Assembly: GCA_020852655.1 (NCBI GenBank)
Contig: JADZAI010000044.1
Coordinates: 43,098-107,097 of the forward strand
Direction of reading: 5' to 3'
From: Alphaproteobacteria bacterium
GTDB lineage: Bacteria; Pseudomonadota; Alphaproteobacteria; Micropepsales; Micropepsaceae
Length of the DNA stretch: 64,000 nucleotides
Below, piece by piece: positions 46,115 through 53,484 of this stretch; the first letter of the stretch is position 1, and every line of letters starts with the position of its first letter. The notes beneath the pieces were generated by a model, which was not told the origin of the DNA, did no database searches, and saw only the letters and a list, made by a program, of their open reading frames with translations. The translations under genes were made by a program, and so were the position numbers.

Positions 46115-47509
46115 ATGGGCGAACACACGATCAAGCTGCCGGATGTCGGCGAAGGCGTCGCCGAGGCCGAACTCGTCGAATGGATGGTCAAGATCGGCGA
46201 TATCGTGCGCGAGGACATGGTCCTCGGCGCTGTCATGACCGACAAGGCGACAGTCGAAATCCCCTCGCCCGTCGAAGGCGAGGTCGTCTGGCTCGGCGGC
46301 GAAGTCGGCGACACCCTCGCCGTGGGCGCCCCGCTGATCCGCCTGAAGGTCGCCGGCGAAGGCACAGCGGCGGCGAAGATCGAAGACCAGCCCGGCGAAC
46401 CGGAACCGAAGGAGCCCAAACCGCTCCCTAAGCAAACCAAGACCGCCGAAGCCAAACCGAAGCCCGTTGATCCTCCCGCGCCTGCGGGGGAGGGGGACCG
46501 CGAAGAGGTGGAGGGGGCAAATGCAGCGCGCCAGCCTCTTGCTCCCTCCGCGAGCGGGGGGAGACAGGCGGCCGAAGGACGCCAGAGGGGGGCAAGCGCC
46601 CGCCCCACCCCAGGCCTCATCGGCGCCCCGCGCGCCGAGGGCGACAAGCCCCTTGCCTCACCCGCCGTCCGCCTGCGCGCCAAGGAGTCCGGCGTCGATC
46701 TCCGCCAGGTCGCCGGCTCCGGCCCGGCCGGCCGCATCACTCATGAAGACCTCGAAGCCTTCATCGCCCGCGGACCGCAGAAGGCGCCCGCCGCCACCGG
46801 CCTCGTCGCCTTGACCGACGTCACCGACATCAAGGTCATCGGCCTGCGCCGCAGGATCGCCGAGAAGATGGCGAAGGCGAAGCAGCGCATCCCCCACATC
46901 ACCTATGTGGAGGAGATCGACGTCACGGCGCTGGAAGACCTCCGCGCCCAGCTCAACAGGAACAAGCGCGCCGACCAGCCCAAGCTCACCATCCTGCCGT
47001 TCCTGATGCGCGCCATCGTGAAGGCGGTCGCCGAATACCCCCAGATGAACGCGATCTTCGACGACGACGCGGGCGTCATCCACCAGCATGCCGGCGTCCA
47101 TGTCGGTATGGCGGCGCAGACCCGCACCGGCCTCGTCGTCGCCGTCGTCCATCACGCGGAGGCGCGCGATTTGTGGGATTGCGCCGCCGAAGTGAACCGC
47201 CTCGCCGACGCCGCCAAGGCCGGCACGGCGACGCGCGAGGAACTGTCCGGCTCCACCATCACCATCACCTCGCTGGGCGCGATCGGCGGCGTGGTGACGA
47301 CGCCGGTGATCAACTATCCGGAAGTCGCCATCATCGGCGTCAACAAGATCATGATGCGCCCGCTATGGGACGGCGCCGCGTTCCAGCCCCGCAAGATGAT
47401 GAACCTCTCCTCCGGCTTCGACCACCGCGTCATCGACGGCTGGGACGCCGCAATCTTCATCCAGCGCATCAAGACGCTGCTGGAAACGCCGGCGATGATC
47501 TTCTTGTGA
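46115..47509 (+). CDS. bkdB: Branched-chain 2-oxoacid dehydrogenase E2 (lipoyl acyltransferase)
   Basis: The 464-residue protein has a lipoyl domain (about 1-80) with the lipoylated Lys44 in MTDKATVEIPSP. A long Pro/Glu/Gly/Arg linker follows, then a subunit-binding domain at about 180-216 (LASPAVRLRAKESGVDLRQV). The catalytic domain carries the DHRxxDG motif at residues 436-442, with His437. E2 transfers the acyl group to CoA. The linker (about 119-161) is encoded by two copies of a GC-rich palindromic repeat, which lengthens it compared with Pseudomonas BkdB (about 420-430 residues). The stop overlaps the E3 start by one base. Confidence 0.94.
   Translation: MGEHTIKLPDVGEGVAEAELVEWMVKIGDIVREDMVLGAVMTDKATVEIPSPVEGEVVWLGGEVGDTLAVGAPLIRLKVAGEGTAAAKIEDQPGEPEPKEPKPLPKQTKTAEAKPKPVDPPAPAGEGDREEVEGANAARQPLAPSASGGRQAAEGRQRGASARPTPGLIGAPRAEGDKPLASPAVRLRAKESGVDLRQVAGSGPAGRITHEDLEAFIARGPQKAPAATGLVALTDVTDIKVIGLRRRIAEKMAKAKQRIPHITYVEEIDVTALEDLRAQLNRNKRADQPKLTILPFLMRAIVKAVAEYPQMNAIFDDDAGVIHQHAGVHVGMAAQTRTGLVVAVVHHAEARDLWDCAAEVNRLADAAKAGTATREELSGSTITITSLGAIGGVVTTPVINYPEVAIIGVNKIMMRPLWDGAAFQPRKMMNLSSGFDHRVIDGWDAAIFIQRIKTLLETPAMIFL
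46471..46597 (+). repeat. Two copies of a GC-rich palindromic repeat inside the E2 coding sequence
   Basis: Copy 1 (about 46471-46520) and copy 2 (about 46541-46597) each have a CTCCC-type arm, GCG, a G-run arm (GGGGGAG, GGGGGGAG), then CGAAG and a final GAGGGGG-type run ending GCAA. This is the pattern of the common alphaproteobacterial repeat of the form CTCCCxCGC...GCGGGGGAG...GAAG...GGAGGGGG. The reading frame stays open through both copies. Exact borders are uncertain. Confidence 0.7.
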
Positions 47510-48915
47510 TGGGCCCCATGAAAGAACTCACCACCAAGCTGCTCGTCATCGGCGCCGGCCCCGGCGGCTATGTCTGCGGCATCCGGGCGGGCCAGCTCGG
47601 CATCGACACTATCGTCGTTGACTTTCAGCGCGCCGGCGGCACCTGCCTGAATGTCGGCTGTATTCCCTCCAAGGCGCTTATCCACGCCGCCGAGGAATTC
47701 GAGAAAGCCATGCATTTCTCGAAGGGCGATCTGCCGCTCGGCATCACCACCTCCGCCCCGAAGCTCGAGCTGAAGCAGACGATCCATTGGAAAGACACCA
47801 TCGTCACGCGCCTCAACAACGGCGTCGCGGGCCTGCTGAAGAAAGCCGGCGCGACGCTCATCGAGGGCCGCGCCCATTTCAAGGACGGCAAGACGGTCGC
47901 CGTCGAATCCGAAACCGGCACCCAGATCATCCGGGCCGAGACGATCGTCATCGCCACCGGCTCGGCACCGGTCGAACTGCCCTTCCTCCCCTTCGGCGGC
48001 CGCGTCATCTCCTCCACCGAAGCGCTGGCGCTGGAGAGCTTGCCGAAGACGCTCGCCATCGTCGGCGGCGGCTATATCGGGCTCGAGCTCGGCATGGCCT
48101 TCGCGAAATTCGGCACCAAGGTTACGGTGGTCGAAGCCGAACAGAAAATCCTGCCGCTCTACGATGCCGAACTCACGCGCCCCGTCACGCGCCGTCTCGA
48201 CAAGCTCGGCGTCAAGCTGCTCACCGGCGCCAAGGCGAAGGGCCTCTCGACCAAGGGCGACGCGCTGCTCGTCACCACCGCCGACGGCAAGGACGACAAG
48301 ATCGCCGCCGACAAGATCCTCGTCACGGTCGGCCGCAAACCGGTGTCGGAAGGTTGGGGCATCGAGGAGATCGACCTCGACCGCAACGGCCGCTTCATCA
48401 GGGTCGACGACCAGTGCCGCACCTCGATGCGCGGCATCTACGCGATCGGCGACGTCACGGGCGAACCGATGCTGGCCCACCGCGCGATGGCGCAGGGCGA
48501 GATGGTCGCCGAACTCATCGCCGGCCACAAACGCAGCTGGGACAAGCGCGCCATCCCCGCGATCTGCTTCACCGACCCTGAGATCGTCTCGGTCGGCGCC
48601 TCGCCGGAAGAGGCGAAGAAGCTCAGCCCAGAGGTGAAGGTCGGCCTCTTCCCCTTCACCGCCAATGGCCGCGCCATGACGAAGATCGGCGAGGAAGGTT
48701 TCGTCCGTGTCGTCGCCCGTGCCGACAATCACCTCGTCCTCGGCATCCAGGCGGTGGGGCAGGGTGTGAGCGAACTCTCCACCGCCTTCGGCCTCGCCCT
48801 CGAAATGGGCGCCCGCCTCGAAGACATCGCCGGCACCATCCACGCCCATCCCACCCAGGGCGAAGGCTTCCAGGAAGCCGCTCTGAAGGCCCTGGGCCAC
48901 GCGCTGCATATTTAA
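47509..48915 (+). CDS. lpdV: Dihydrolipoyl dehydrogenase (E3) of the branched-chain complex
   Basis: The 468-residue flavoprotein has the FAD motif VIGAGPGGYVCGIRAGQLG. The redox-active cysteines are Cys46 and Cys51 in GGTCLNVGCIPSKALIH. The NAD motif reads AIVGGGYIGLELGMAFAKFG, the second FAD contact is YAIGDVTGEPMLAHRAM, and the C-terminal catalytic motif is HAHPTQGEGFQEA. The usual Ser-Glu of HAHPTxSE is replaced by Gly-Glu; the active His and Glu remain. It reoxidises the lipoyl group of E2. The ATG at 47509 overlaps the E2 stop. Confidence 0.95.
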   Translation: MGPMKELTTKLLVIGAGPGGYVCGIRAGQLGIDTIVVDFQRAGGTCLNVGCIPSKALIHAAEEFEKAMHFSKGDLPLGITTSAPKLELKQTIHWKDTIVTRLNNGVAGLLKKAGATLIEGRAHFKDGKTVAVESETGTQIIRAETIVIATGSAPVELPFLPFGGRVISSTEALALESLPKTLAIVGGGYIGLELGMAFAKFGTKVTVVEAEQKILPLYDAELTRPVTRRLDKLGVKLLTGAKAKGLSTKGDALLVTTADGKDDKIAADKILVTVGRKPVSEGWGIEEIDLDRNGRFIRVDDQCRTSMRGIYAIGDVTGEPMLAHRAMAQGEMVAELIAGHKRSWDKRAIPAICFTDPEIVSVGASPEEAKKLSPEVKVGLFPFTANGRAMTKIGEEGFVRVVARADNHLVLGIQAVGQGVSELSTAFGLALEMGARLEDIAGTIHAHPTQGEGFQEAALKALGHALHI

Positions 48916-48949
48916 CGCGCCGCGCCAAACGTTTTGAGGCGGTGGAAGC

Positions 48950-49082
48950 GTCACGGCATGGGTTCTCGGGTCTCGGCGGCTCCGCCGGCTCGCCCGAGAA
49001 TGACAACGGAAATGCGGGCGCCTAACCCAAAGTGTCATCCTCGGGGCACGCGAAGCGTGAACCCGGGGAGCCATGCCGTGAC
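48950..49082. repeat. Inverted pair of palindromic intergenic repeats after the bkd operon
   Basis: GTCACGGCATGG at 48950-48961 and its exact complement CCATGCCGTGAC at 49071-49082 flank two head-to-head copies of one element. The copies share (C/T)CGGGT..., a GC-rich middle and CGAGAATGACA or its counterpart CGAGGATGACA. The type resembles the common alphaproteobacterial GTCATxCTCGGGxTxxACCCGxGxA repeats. It lies between lpdV and the convergent CMD gene. Confidence 0.75.
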
Positions 49083-49135
49083 CTATCCGACGATCCAGAT
49101 TTTTCAGAACTTGGCCCCAACAGCCACGCGGATCG

Positions 49136-49951
49136 TCACGTCCCGTCGCTCTTCGCAAATGCCTCCCGCGCCGTCCGCATCGCCTCGACGGCACGCGGTA
49201 TTCCGCAATAGAGGGCCATGTGGTTGATGATCTCCTCGATCTCGGTGCGGCTGAGGCCGTGCGCCAGGCCGGTGGGCACATGCACCGCGAGTTCGGGCGT
49301 CGCCCCCAATGACACCAGGATCGCGATGACCGCCAGCGAGCGGTCGCGGCGCGAGAGTTCGGGGCGGCACCAGATTTCGCCGAACGCCCAGCGATAGGCG
49401 ATCACCCCGACCTCGCCCAGCATGCTCTCCATCAGCGCGACGTCCTTAGCCGGATCGTCGCCCCCGCGCCCGCCGGAGACCGTCTTGAAGAGCGCCGCCG
49501 CGTCGCGGTCGCGCTCGGCATCGGATTTTCGCGCGGCGGCCTTGCGGTCGGACAGCCTCTCCACGCCCTCCACGGTCCGCAGCGCCGCGTCGATGCGGCG
49601 GCTCGCGGCCATCGCGGCGGGAAAGCCCGCATAGGCGGCGACGTGCAGCAGGATCTCCTCGACCTCGCTGCGCGTCAGGCCGTGGCCGATGCCGAAGCGC
49701 GTATGCGCCTCCAGTTCGTCCTGGCGGGCCTGCGCGGCGAGCACCGAGATGACCATCAGCGAGCGGTCGCGGCGGCTCAGTTGCGGCCGCGACCACATCG
49801 CGCCCACGACATCGAACGCCATGCTGCCGAGCGCGCCCAGCCGCGCGGCGAAGCCGGTCGCAGTCCGCTCCGTATCGCTGCCGGGATTGAAGCGCCGGAA
49901 CGTCTCCGCCGCGATCTCGTGGCGCTCGGCATAGCTCTGCGATGGGGTCAT
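49136..49951 (-). CDS. Two-domain carboxymuconolactone decarboxylase family protein
   Basis: The 271-residue protein has two tandem CMD domains. The first (about 35-115) contains WSRPQLSRRDRSLMVISVLA and GHGLTRSEVEEILLHVAAYAGFPAA. The second (about 180-260) contains WCRPELSRRDRSLAVIAILV and AHGLSRTEIEEIINHMALYCGIPRA. No AhpD-type CxxC pair is present, so it resembles decarboxylases of protocatechuate and related pathways rather than the peroxidase. The ATG at 49951 is preceded by GGAGACC. It is divergent from the SDR gene. Confidence 0.87.
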   Translation of the reverse strand: MTPSQSYAERHEIAAETFRRFNPGSDTERTATGFAARLGALGSMAFDVVGAMWSRPQLSRRDRSLMVISVLAAQARQDELEAHTRFGIGHGLTRSEVEEILLHVAAYAGFPAAMAASRRIDAALRTVEGVERLSDRKAAARKSDAERDRDAAALFKTVSGGRGGDDPAKDVALMESMLGEVGVIAYRWAFGEIWCRPELSRRDRSLAVIAILVSLGATPELAVHVPTGLAHGLSRTEIEEIINHMALYCGIPRAVEAMRTAREAFAKSDGT

Positions 49952-50094
49952 GGTCTCCTCCGGTTCTGCTTGGTGCCGGATCGTAGGAGCATGGCCGCCG
50001 GACGCAATGCGGCCGGAGTGACGCCCGCGTCGGCTGGACGGCGCCGCTGCCTGCTCGTTAGTCTTCGGGGCGGAAGACATAGCGGGAAAACGGC

Positions 50095-50934
50095 ATGGGA
50101 ACGCTCGACGGAAAGGTCGCGCTGGTCACCGGATCGGCGCGGAAACGGGGAATCGGACGGGCGATCGCGCTGCGCCTGGCGCGCGAGGGGGCGGACGTCG
50201 TGGTCTCCGGCTTCCCGCGCGACCCGGCGTCCTATCCCGAGCATGAGCGGGCGGAGGGTTGGCGCGGCGCCGCATCGCTGGCCGATGAGATCCGGGCGCT
50301 CGGCCGGAAGGCGGTCGCGCTGGACTGCGACGTCACGCAGCCGGCCGCGGTTCAGGCTCTGGTCGATGCGGCGCTGCGCGAACTCGGCGGCCTCGACATC
50401 GTCGTCAACAATGCGGGCGTGCCGAGCGGCGCGGGCGCGACGCCGATCGTCGAGATCGACGATGCCCTCTGGCAGAACACGGTCGATGTGAACCTGACCG
50501 GCGTCTACCATGTGTCGAAGCTGGCGGCCCGGGCGATGATCGCGGCCGGCAGGGGCGGCGCGATCGTCAATATCTCGTCCACCGCCGGGCGGCGCGGCAT
50601 CGCCAATTACGGCGCCTATTGCGCCAGCAAGTTCGCCGTGATCGGCTTCACCCAGCAGCTCGCGCTGGAGCTGGCGAAGCATGCGATCCGCGTCAACTGC
50701 ATCTGCCCGGGCTCGACCGACACCGACATGATGGACGGCACCTTCCGCCGCACCGCCGACCATGCCGGCACGCAGTTCGAGCGCGTCAAGGGCGGTGTGA
50801 AGCTGGGCATTCCGCTCGGCCGCCAGGGTCTGCCGGAGGAGCAGGCGGCGGCCTGTTTCTTCCTCGTCGGGCCGGATTCCAGCTACATCACGGGGCAGAC
50901 GCTGAACGTCGACGGCGGCCTCAGCATGAACTGA
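50095..50934 (+). CDS. Short-chain dehydrogenase/reductase
   Basis: The 279-residue protein is a classical SDR, with VTGSARKRGIGRAIALRLA for NAD(P) binding, VVNNAGVPSG, catalytic Ser in IVNISSTAGRRG, the Tyr-x-x-x-Lys as YCASK, and CPGSTDTDMM after it. A long loop after strand 2 (FPRDPASYPEHERAEGWRGA) is unusual. It probably oxidises an alcohol intermediate in the pathway encoded nearby. It heads a plus-strand group of four genes. Confidence 0.9.
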   Translation: MGTLDGKVALVTGSARKRGIGRAIALRLAREGADVVVSGFPRDPASYPEHERAEGWRGAASLADEIRALGRKAVALDCDVTQPAAVQALVDAALRELGGLDIVVNNAGVPSGAGATPIVEIDDALWQNTVDVNLTGVYHVSKLAARAMIAAGRGGAIVNISSTAGRRGIANYGAYCASKFAVIGFTQQLALELAKHAIRVNCICPGSTDTDMMDGTFRRTADHAGTQFERVKGGVKLGIPLGRQGLPEEQAAACFFLVGPDSSYITGQTLNVDGGLSMN

Positions 50935-50976
50935 GGCGGCGCCCGCATCATAACCAACGGGATTGGGAGAGAGACG

Positions 50977-51741
50977 ATGATGAAGCTGGTCTATGTGCTG
51001 CAACGCCGGCCGGATGTGCCCGAGGCCGAGTTCTACGACTATTGGCTCCGCGCGCACGGCCCGCGCGTGCGCGGTCATGCCAAGGCCATCGGCGCGAAGA
51101 AATACGTCCAGAGCCATACGATCGACACGCCCGCCAACGAGGGCCTGCGCGCCCCGCGCGGCATGCTTCCGCCGGCTGCCGGGATCACCGAAGTCTGGTG
51201 GGACAGCGTCGATGCCTTCAAGGCGGCCTATGCGACGCCCGAAGGCCAGGCGGCCGGCGCCGACCTCTCCGCCGACGAGGACAAGTTCATTGACGTCCCG
51301 AACTCGCAGGTCTTCCTGACCGGGGAGCACGAGATTTTCGACTACACCGCGAAGCGCCCGCTGGGCCCTGAGACGATCAAGTGCACCTATCTTCTCGCGC
51401 GCCGCGACGGCATGACGACGGAAGCCTGTCACGCGACCTGGCTTAAGGATCACGGCCCGCTGGTGCGCAGCTTCGCCGACCGGCTCAACATGGCGAAATA
51501 CGTCCAGAGCCACACCATCGCGCCGGAGATGAACGCCGGCTTCGTCGCCGGCCGCGGGCTCGCCGCGCCGCTGGACGGCATCACCGAAGTCTGGATCGCC
51601 GATCCGAATGCCGGCGGCGAGCCGACCGAGGAAAGCCGCAAGGCCAGCGCCGCCCTGGTGGAGGACGAGCGCCGCTTCGTGGAGATGGGCCGCTCGCGCT
51701 GCTTCATGACGAAGGAACACGTGATCTTCGACTATACGTGA
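50977..51741 (+). CDS. EthD-domain protein with internal duplication
   Basis: The 254-residue protein has two EthD-like ferredoxin folds. The first (about 1-125) has MMKLVYVLQRRPDVPEAEFY, YWLRAHGPRVRG and YVQSHTIDTPANEG. The second (about 130-254) has IKCTYLLARRDGMTTEACHA, TWLKDHGPLVRS and YVQSHTIAPEMNAG. The repeated histidine-glycine pair (AHGP, DHGP) is the EthD hallmark. Such proteins occur in degradation and polyketide loci as cyclases, isomerases or dehalogenating helpers. GGGAGAGAG precedes the start. Confidence 0.88.
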   Translation: MMKLVYVLQRRPDVPEAEFYDYWLRAHGPRVRGHAKAIGAKKYVQSHTIDTPANEGLRAPRGMLPPAAGITEVWWDSVDAFKAAYATPEGQAAGADLSADEDKFIDVPNSQVFLTGEHEIFDYTAKRPLGPETIKCTYLLARRDGMTTEACHATWLKDHGPLVRSFADRLNMAKYVQSHTIAPEMNAGFVAGRGLAAPLDGITEVWIADPNAGGEPTEESRKASAALVEDERRFVEMGRSRCFMTKEHVIFDYT

Positions 51742-51790
51742 GCGGCGCGCCCGCCGACGACACGCGCCGCCAATGCGAGGACCCTAGCCG

Positions 51791-52654
51791 ATGACCGAAT
51801 ATGTGCCGCCCAAAGTCTGGACCTGGAACAAGGCGAACGGAGGACGGTTCGCCAACATCAACCGCCCCATCGCCGGGCCGACGCACGAGAAGGACCTGCC
51901 GGTCGGCCGGCATCCGCTCCAGCTCTATTCGCTGGCGACGCCGAACGGCGTGAAGGTCACGGTGATGCTGGAGGAGCTGCTCGCCCTCGGGCATGGCGGC
52001 GCCGAGTACGACGCCTGGCTCATCCGCATCAACGAGGGCGACCAGTTCTCGTCGGGCTTCGTCGGCGTCAACCCCAATTCGAAAATCCCCGCCTTGCTCG
52101 ACCGCAGCGGGCCGAAGCCGGTGCGCGTATTCGAATCGGGTGCGATCCTGCTCCATCTCGCGGAGAAATTCGGCGCCTTCCTGCCCAACGACGACACGCG
52201 CGCCGAATGTCTGTCCTGGCTGTTCTGGCAGATGGGCAGCGCGCCCTATCTCGGCGGCGGCTTCGGCCATTTCTATGCCTATGCCCCGGTGAAGATCGAG
52301 TACGCGATCGACCGCTTCGCGATGGAGACCAAGCGCCAGCTCGACGTGCTGGACCGGCGCCTCGCCGAGAGCGCCTATCTGGCCGGTCCGGACTACACCA
52401 TCGCCGACATGGCGGTGTGGCCGTGGTACGGCGCGCTGGTGAAGGGCCTCGTCTACGAGGCGGGCGAGTTCCTCAGCGTGCACGAGTACAAGAACGTGCA
52501 GCGCTGGACCGACATCATCGCCGAACGGCCCGCGGTCAAGCGCGGCCGCATGGTCAACCGCGCGTTCGGCGAACCGGCGAGCCAGCTCCACGAGCGCCAC
52601 GAGGCGAGCGACTTCGAAACGAAGACGCAGGACAAGGTCCAGGCCGGCGGATGA
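51791..52654 (+). CDS. yghU: Glutathione S-transferase family, YghU-type disulfide-bond oxidoreductase
   Basis: The 287-residue protein matches the YghU family from its start (PPKVWTWNKANGGRFANINR, PIAGPTHEKDLPVGRHPLQL) through the GST N-domain (SLATPNGVKVTVMLEELLAL, NPNSKIPALLD, FESGAILLHLAEKFG) and the helical C-domain. These enzymes bind two glutathiones and reduce disulfides or peroxides. In a degradation locus it might cope with reactive intermediates or cleave ether or halide bonds. Confidence 0.93.
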   Translation: MTEYVPPKVWTWNKANGGRFANINRPIAGPTHEKDLPVGRHPLQLYSLATPNGVKVTVMLEELLALGHGGAEYDAWLIRINEGDQFSSGFVGVNPNSKIPALLDRSGPKPVRVFESGAILLHLAEKFGAFLPNDDTRAECLSWLFWQMGSAPYLGGGFGHFYAYAPVKIEYAIDRFAMETKRQLDVLDRRLAESAYLAGPDYTIADMAVWPWYGALVKGLVYEAGEFLSVHEYKNVQRWTDIIAERPAVKRGRMVNRAFGEPASQLHERHEASDFETKTQDKVQAGG

Positions 52655-52685
52655 CACGCGCGGCCGCCCGCGGGAGCGCGCGCTG

Positions 52686-53483
52686 ATGCCGTTCGCCCAG
52701 GTCCGCAATCTCTCCCTCTATTACGAACGCCGCGGGCAGGGCGGGCCGCTGCTCTTCGTTTCGGGCTCCGGCGGCGATCTCAGGGTGCAGCCGAGCCAGA
52801 TGGCGAGCCCGCTTGCGCGCCAGTTCGACATGGTCGGCTACGACCAGCGCGGGCTCGGGCAGACGACGAAGCCCGACCGGCCCTGCACGATGGCCGACTA
52901 TGCCGACGATGCCGCGGCCCTGCTGGACCATCTCGGCTGGGCGCGGGTTCCGGTCATCGGCGTGTCGTTCGGCGGCATGGTCGCGCAGGAGCTGGTGCTG
53001 CGCCATCCCCAGCGGGTCTCGCGTCTCGTGCTTGCCTGCACCTCGCCCGGCGGTGCGGGCGGCGCGTCATATCCTCTCCACACGCTGGAGCACATGACCC
53101 GCGAGGAACGGGCGCGCCATCTCATCCCGGTCAACGACACGCGGCGCGACGCGGCCTGGGCCGCCGCCCATCCGGAGGAATATGCGGCGCTGGTGGCGCT
53201 GGCATCCAGTGACTCGTACGAAGCGGAAGACGGGCGGGCGATGGGCTATCACCGCCAGCTTGCGGCGCGCGCCGGGCACGACACCTGGGACCGGCTGCCT
53301 CGGATTGCGTGCCCGGTGCTGATCGCGGCGGGCAGCCATGACGGCATCGCGCTGCCCGAGACCCAGCGGCGGATGGCCGCCCGCATTCCGGGCGCCGAAC
53401 TTCGCTTCTTCGAAGGCGGCCATCTCTTCATGATCCAGGACAAGGCGGCGTTCCCTGCGATCGCCGCCTTCCTGAAGGGCTAG
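52686..53483 (+). CDS. Alpha/beta hydrolase (enol-lactonase-like)
   Basis: The 265-residue protein has the elbow GVSFGG (about 98-103), the YDQRGLGQTTKPD loop, the acid in AGSHDGIALPE and the histidine in FFEGGHLFMIQDKAAF. The order of motifs resembles 3-oxoadipate enol-lactonases and related C-C or ester hydrolases. It is the fourth gene of the plus-strand group and ends 1 bp from the stop of the convergent TonB receptor gene. Confidence 0.86.
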   Translation: MPFAQVRNLSLYYERRGQGGPLLFVSGSGGDLRVQPSQMASPLARQFDMVGYDQRGLGQTTKPDRPCTMADYADDAAALLDHLGWARVPVIGVSFGGMVAQELVLRHPQRVSRLVLACTSPGGAGGASYPLHTLEHMTREERARHLIPVNDTRRDAAWAAAHPEEYAALVALASSDSYEAEDGRAMGYHRQLAARAGHDTWDRLPRIACPVLIAAGSHDGIALPETQRRMAARIPGAELRFFEGGHLFMIQDKAAFPAIAAFLKG

Positions 53484-53484
53484 C

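Noticed and set aside
48990..49135. Small gene between lpdV and the CMD gene
   Set aside because: The open frames there are made of repeat sequence and have no ribosome site or motif.
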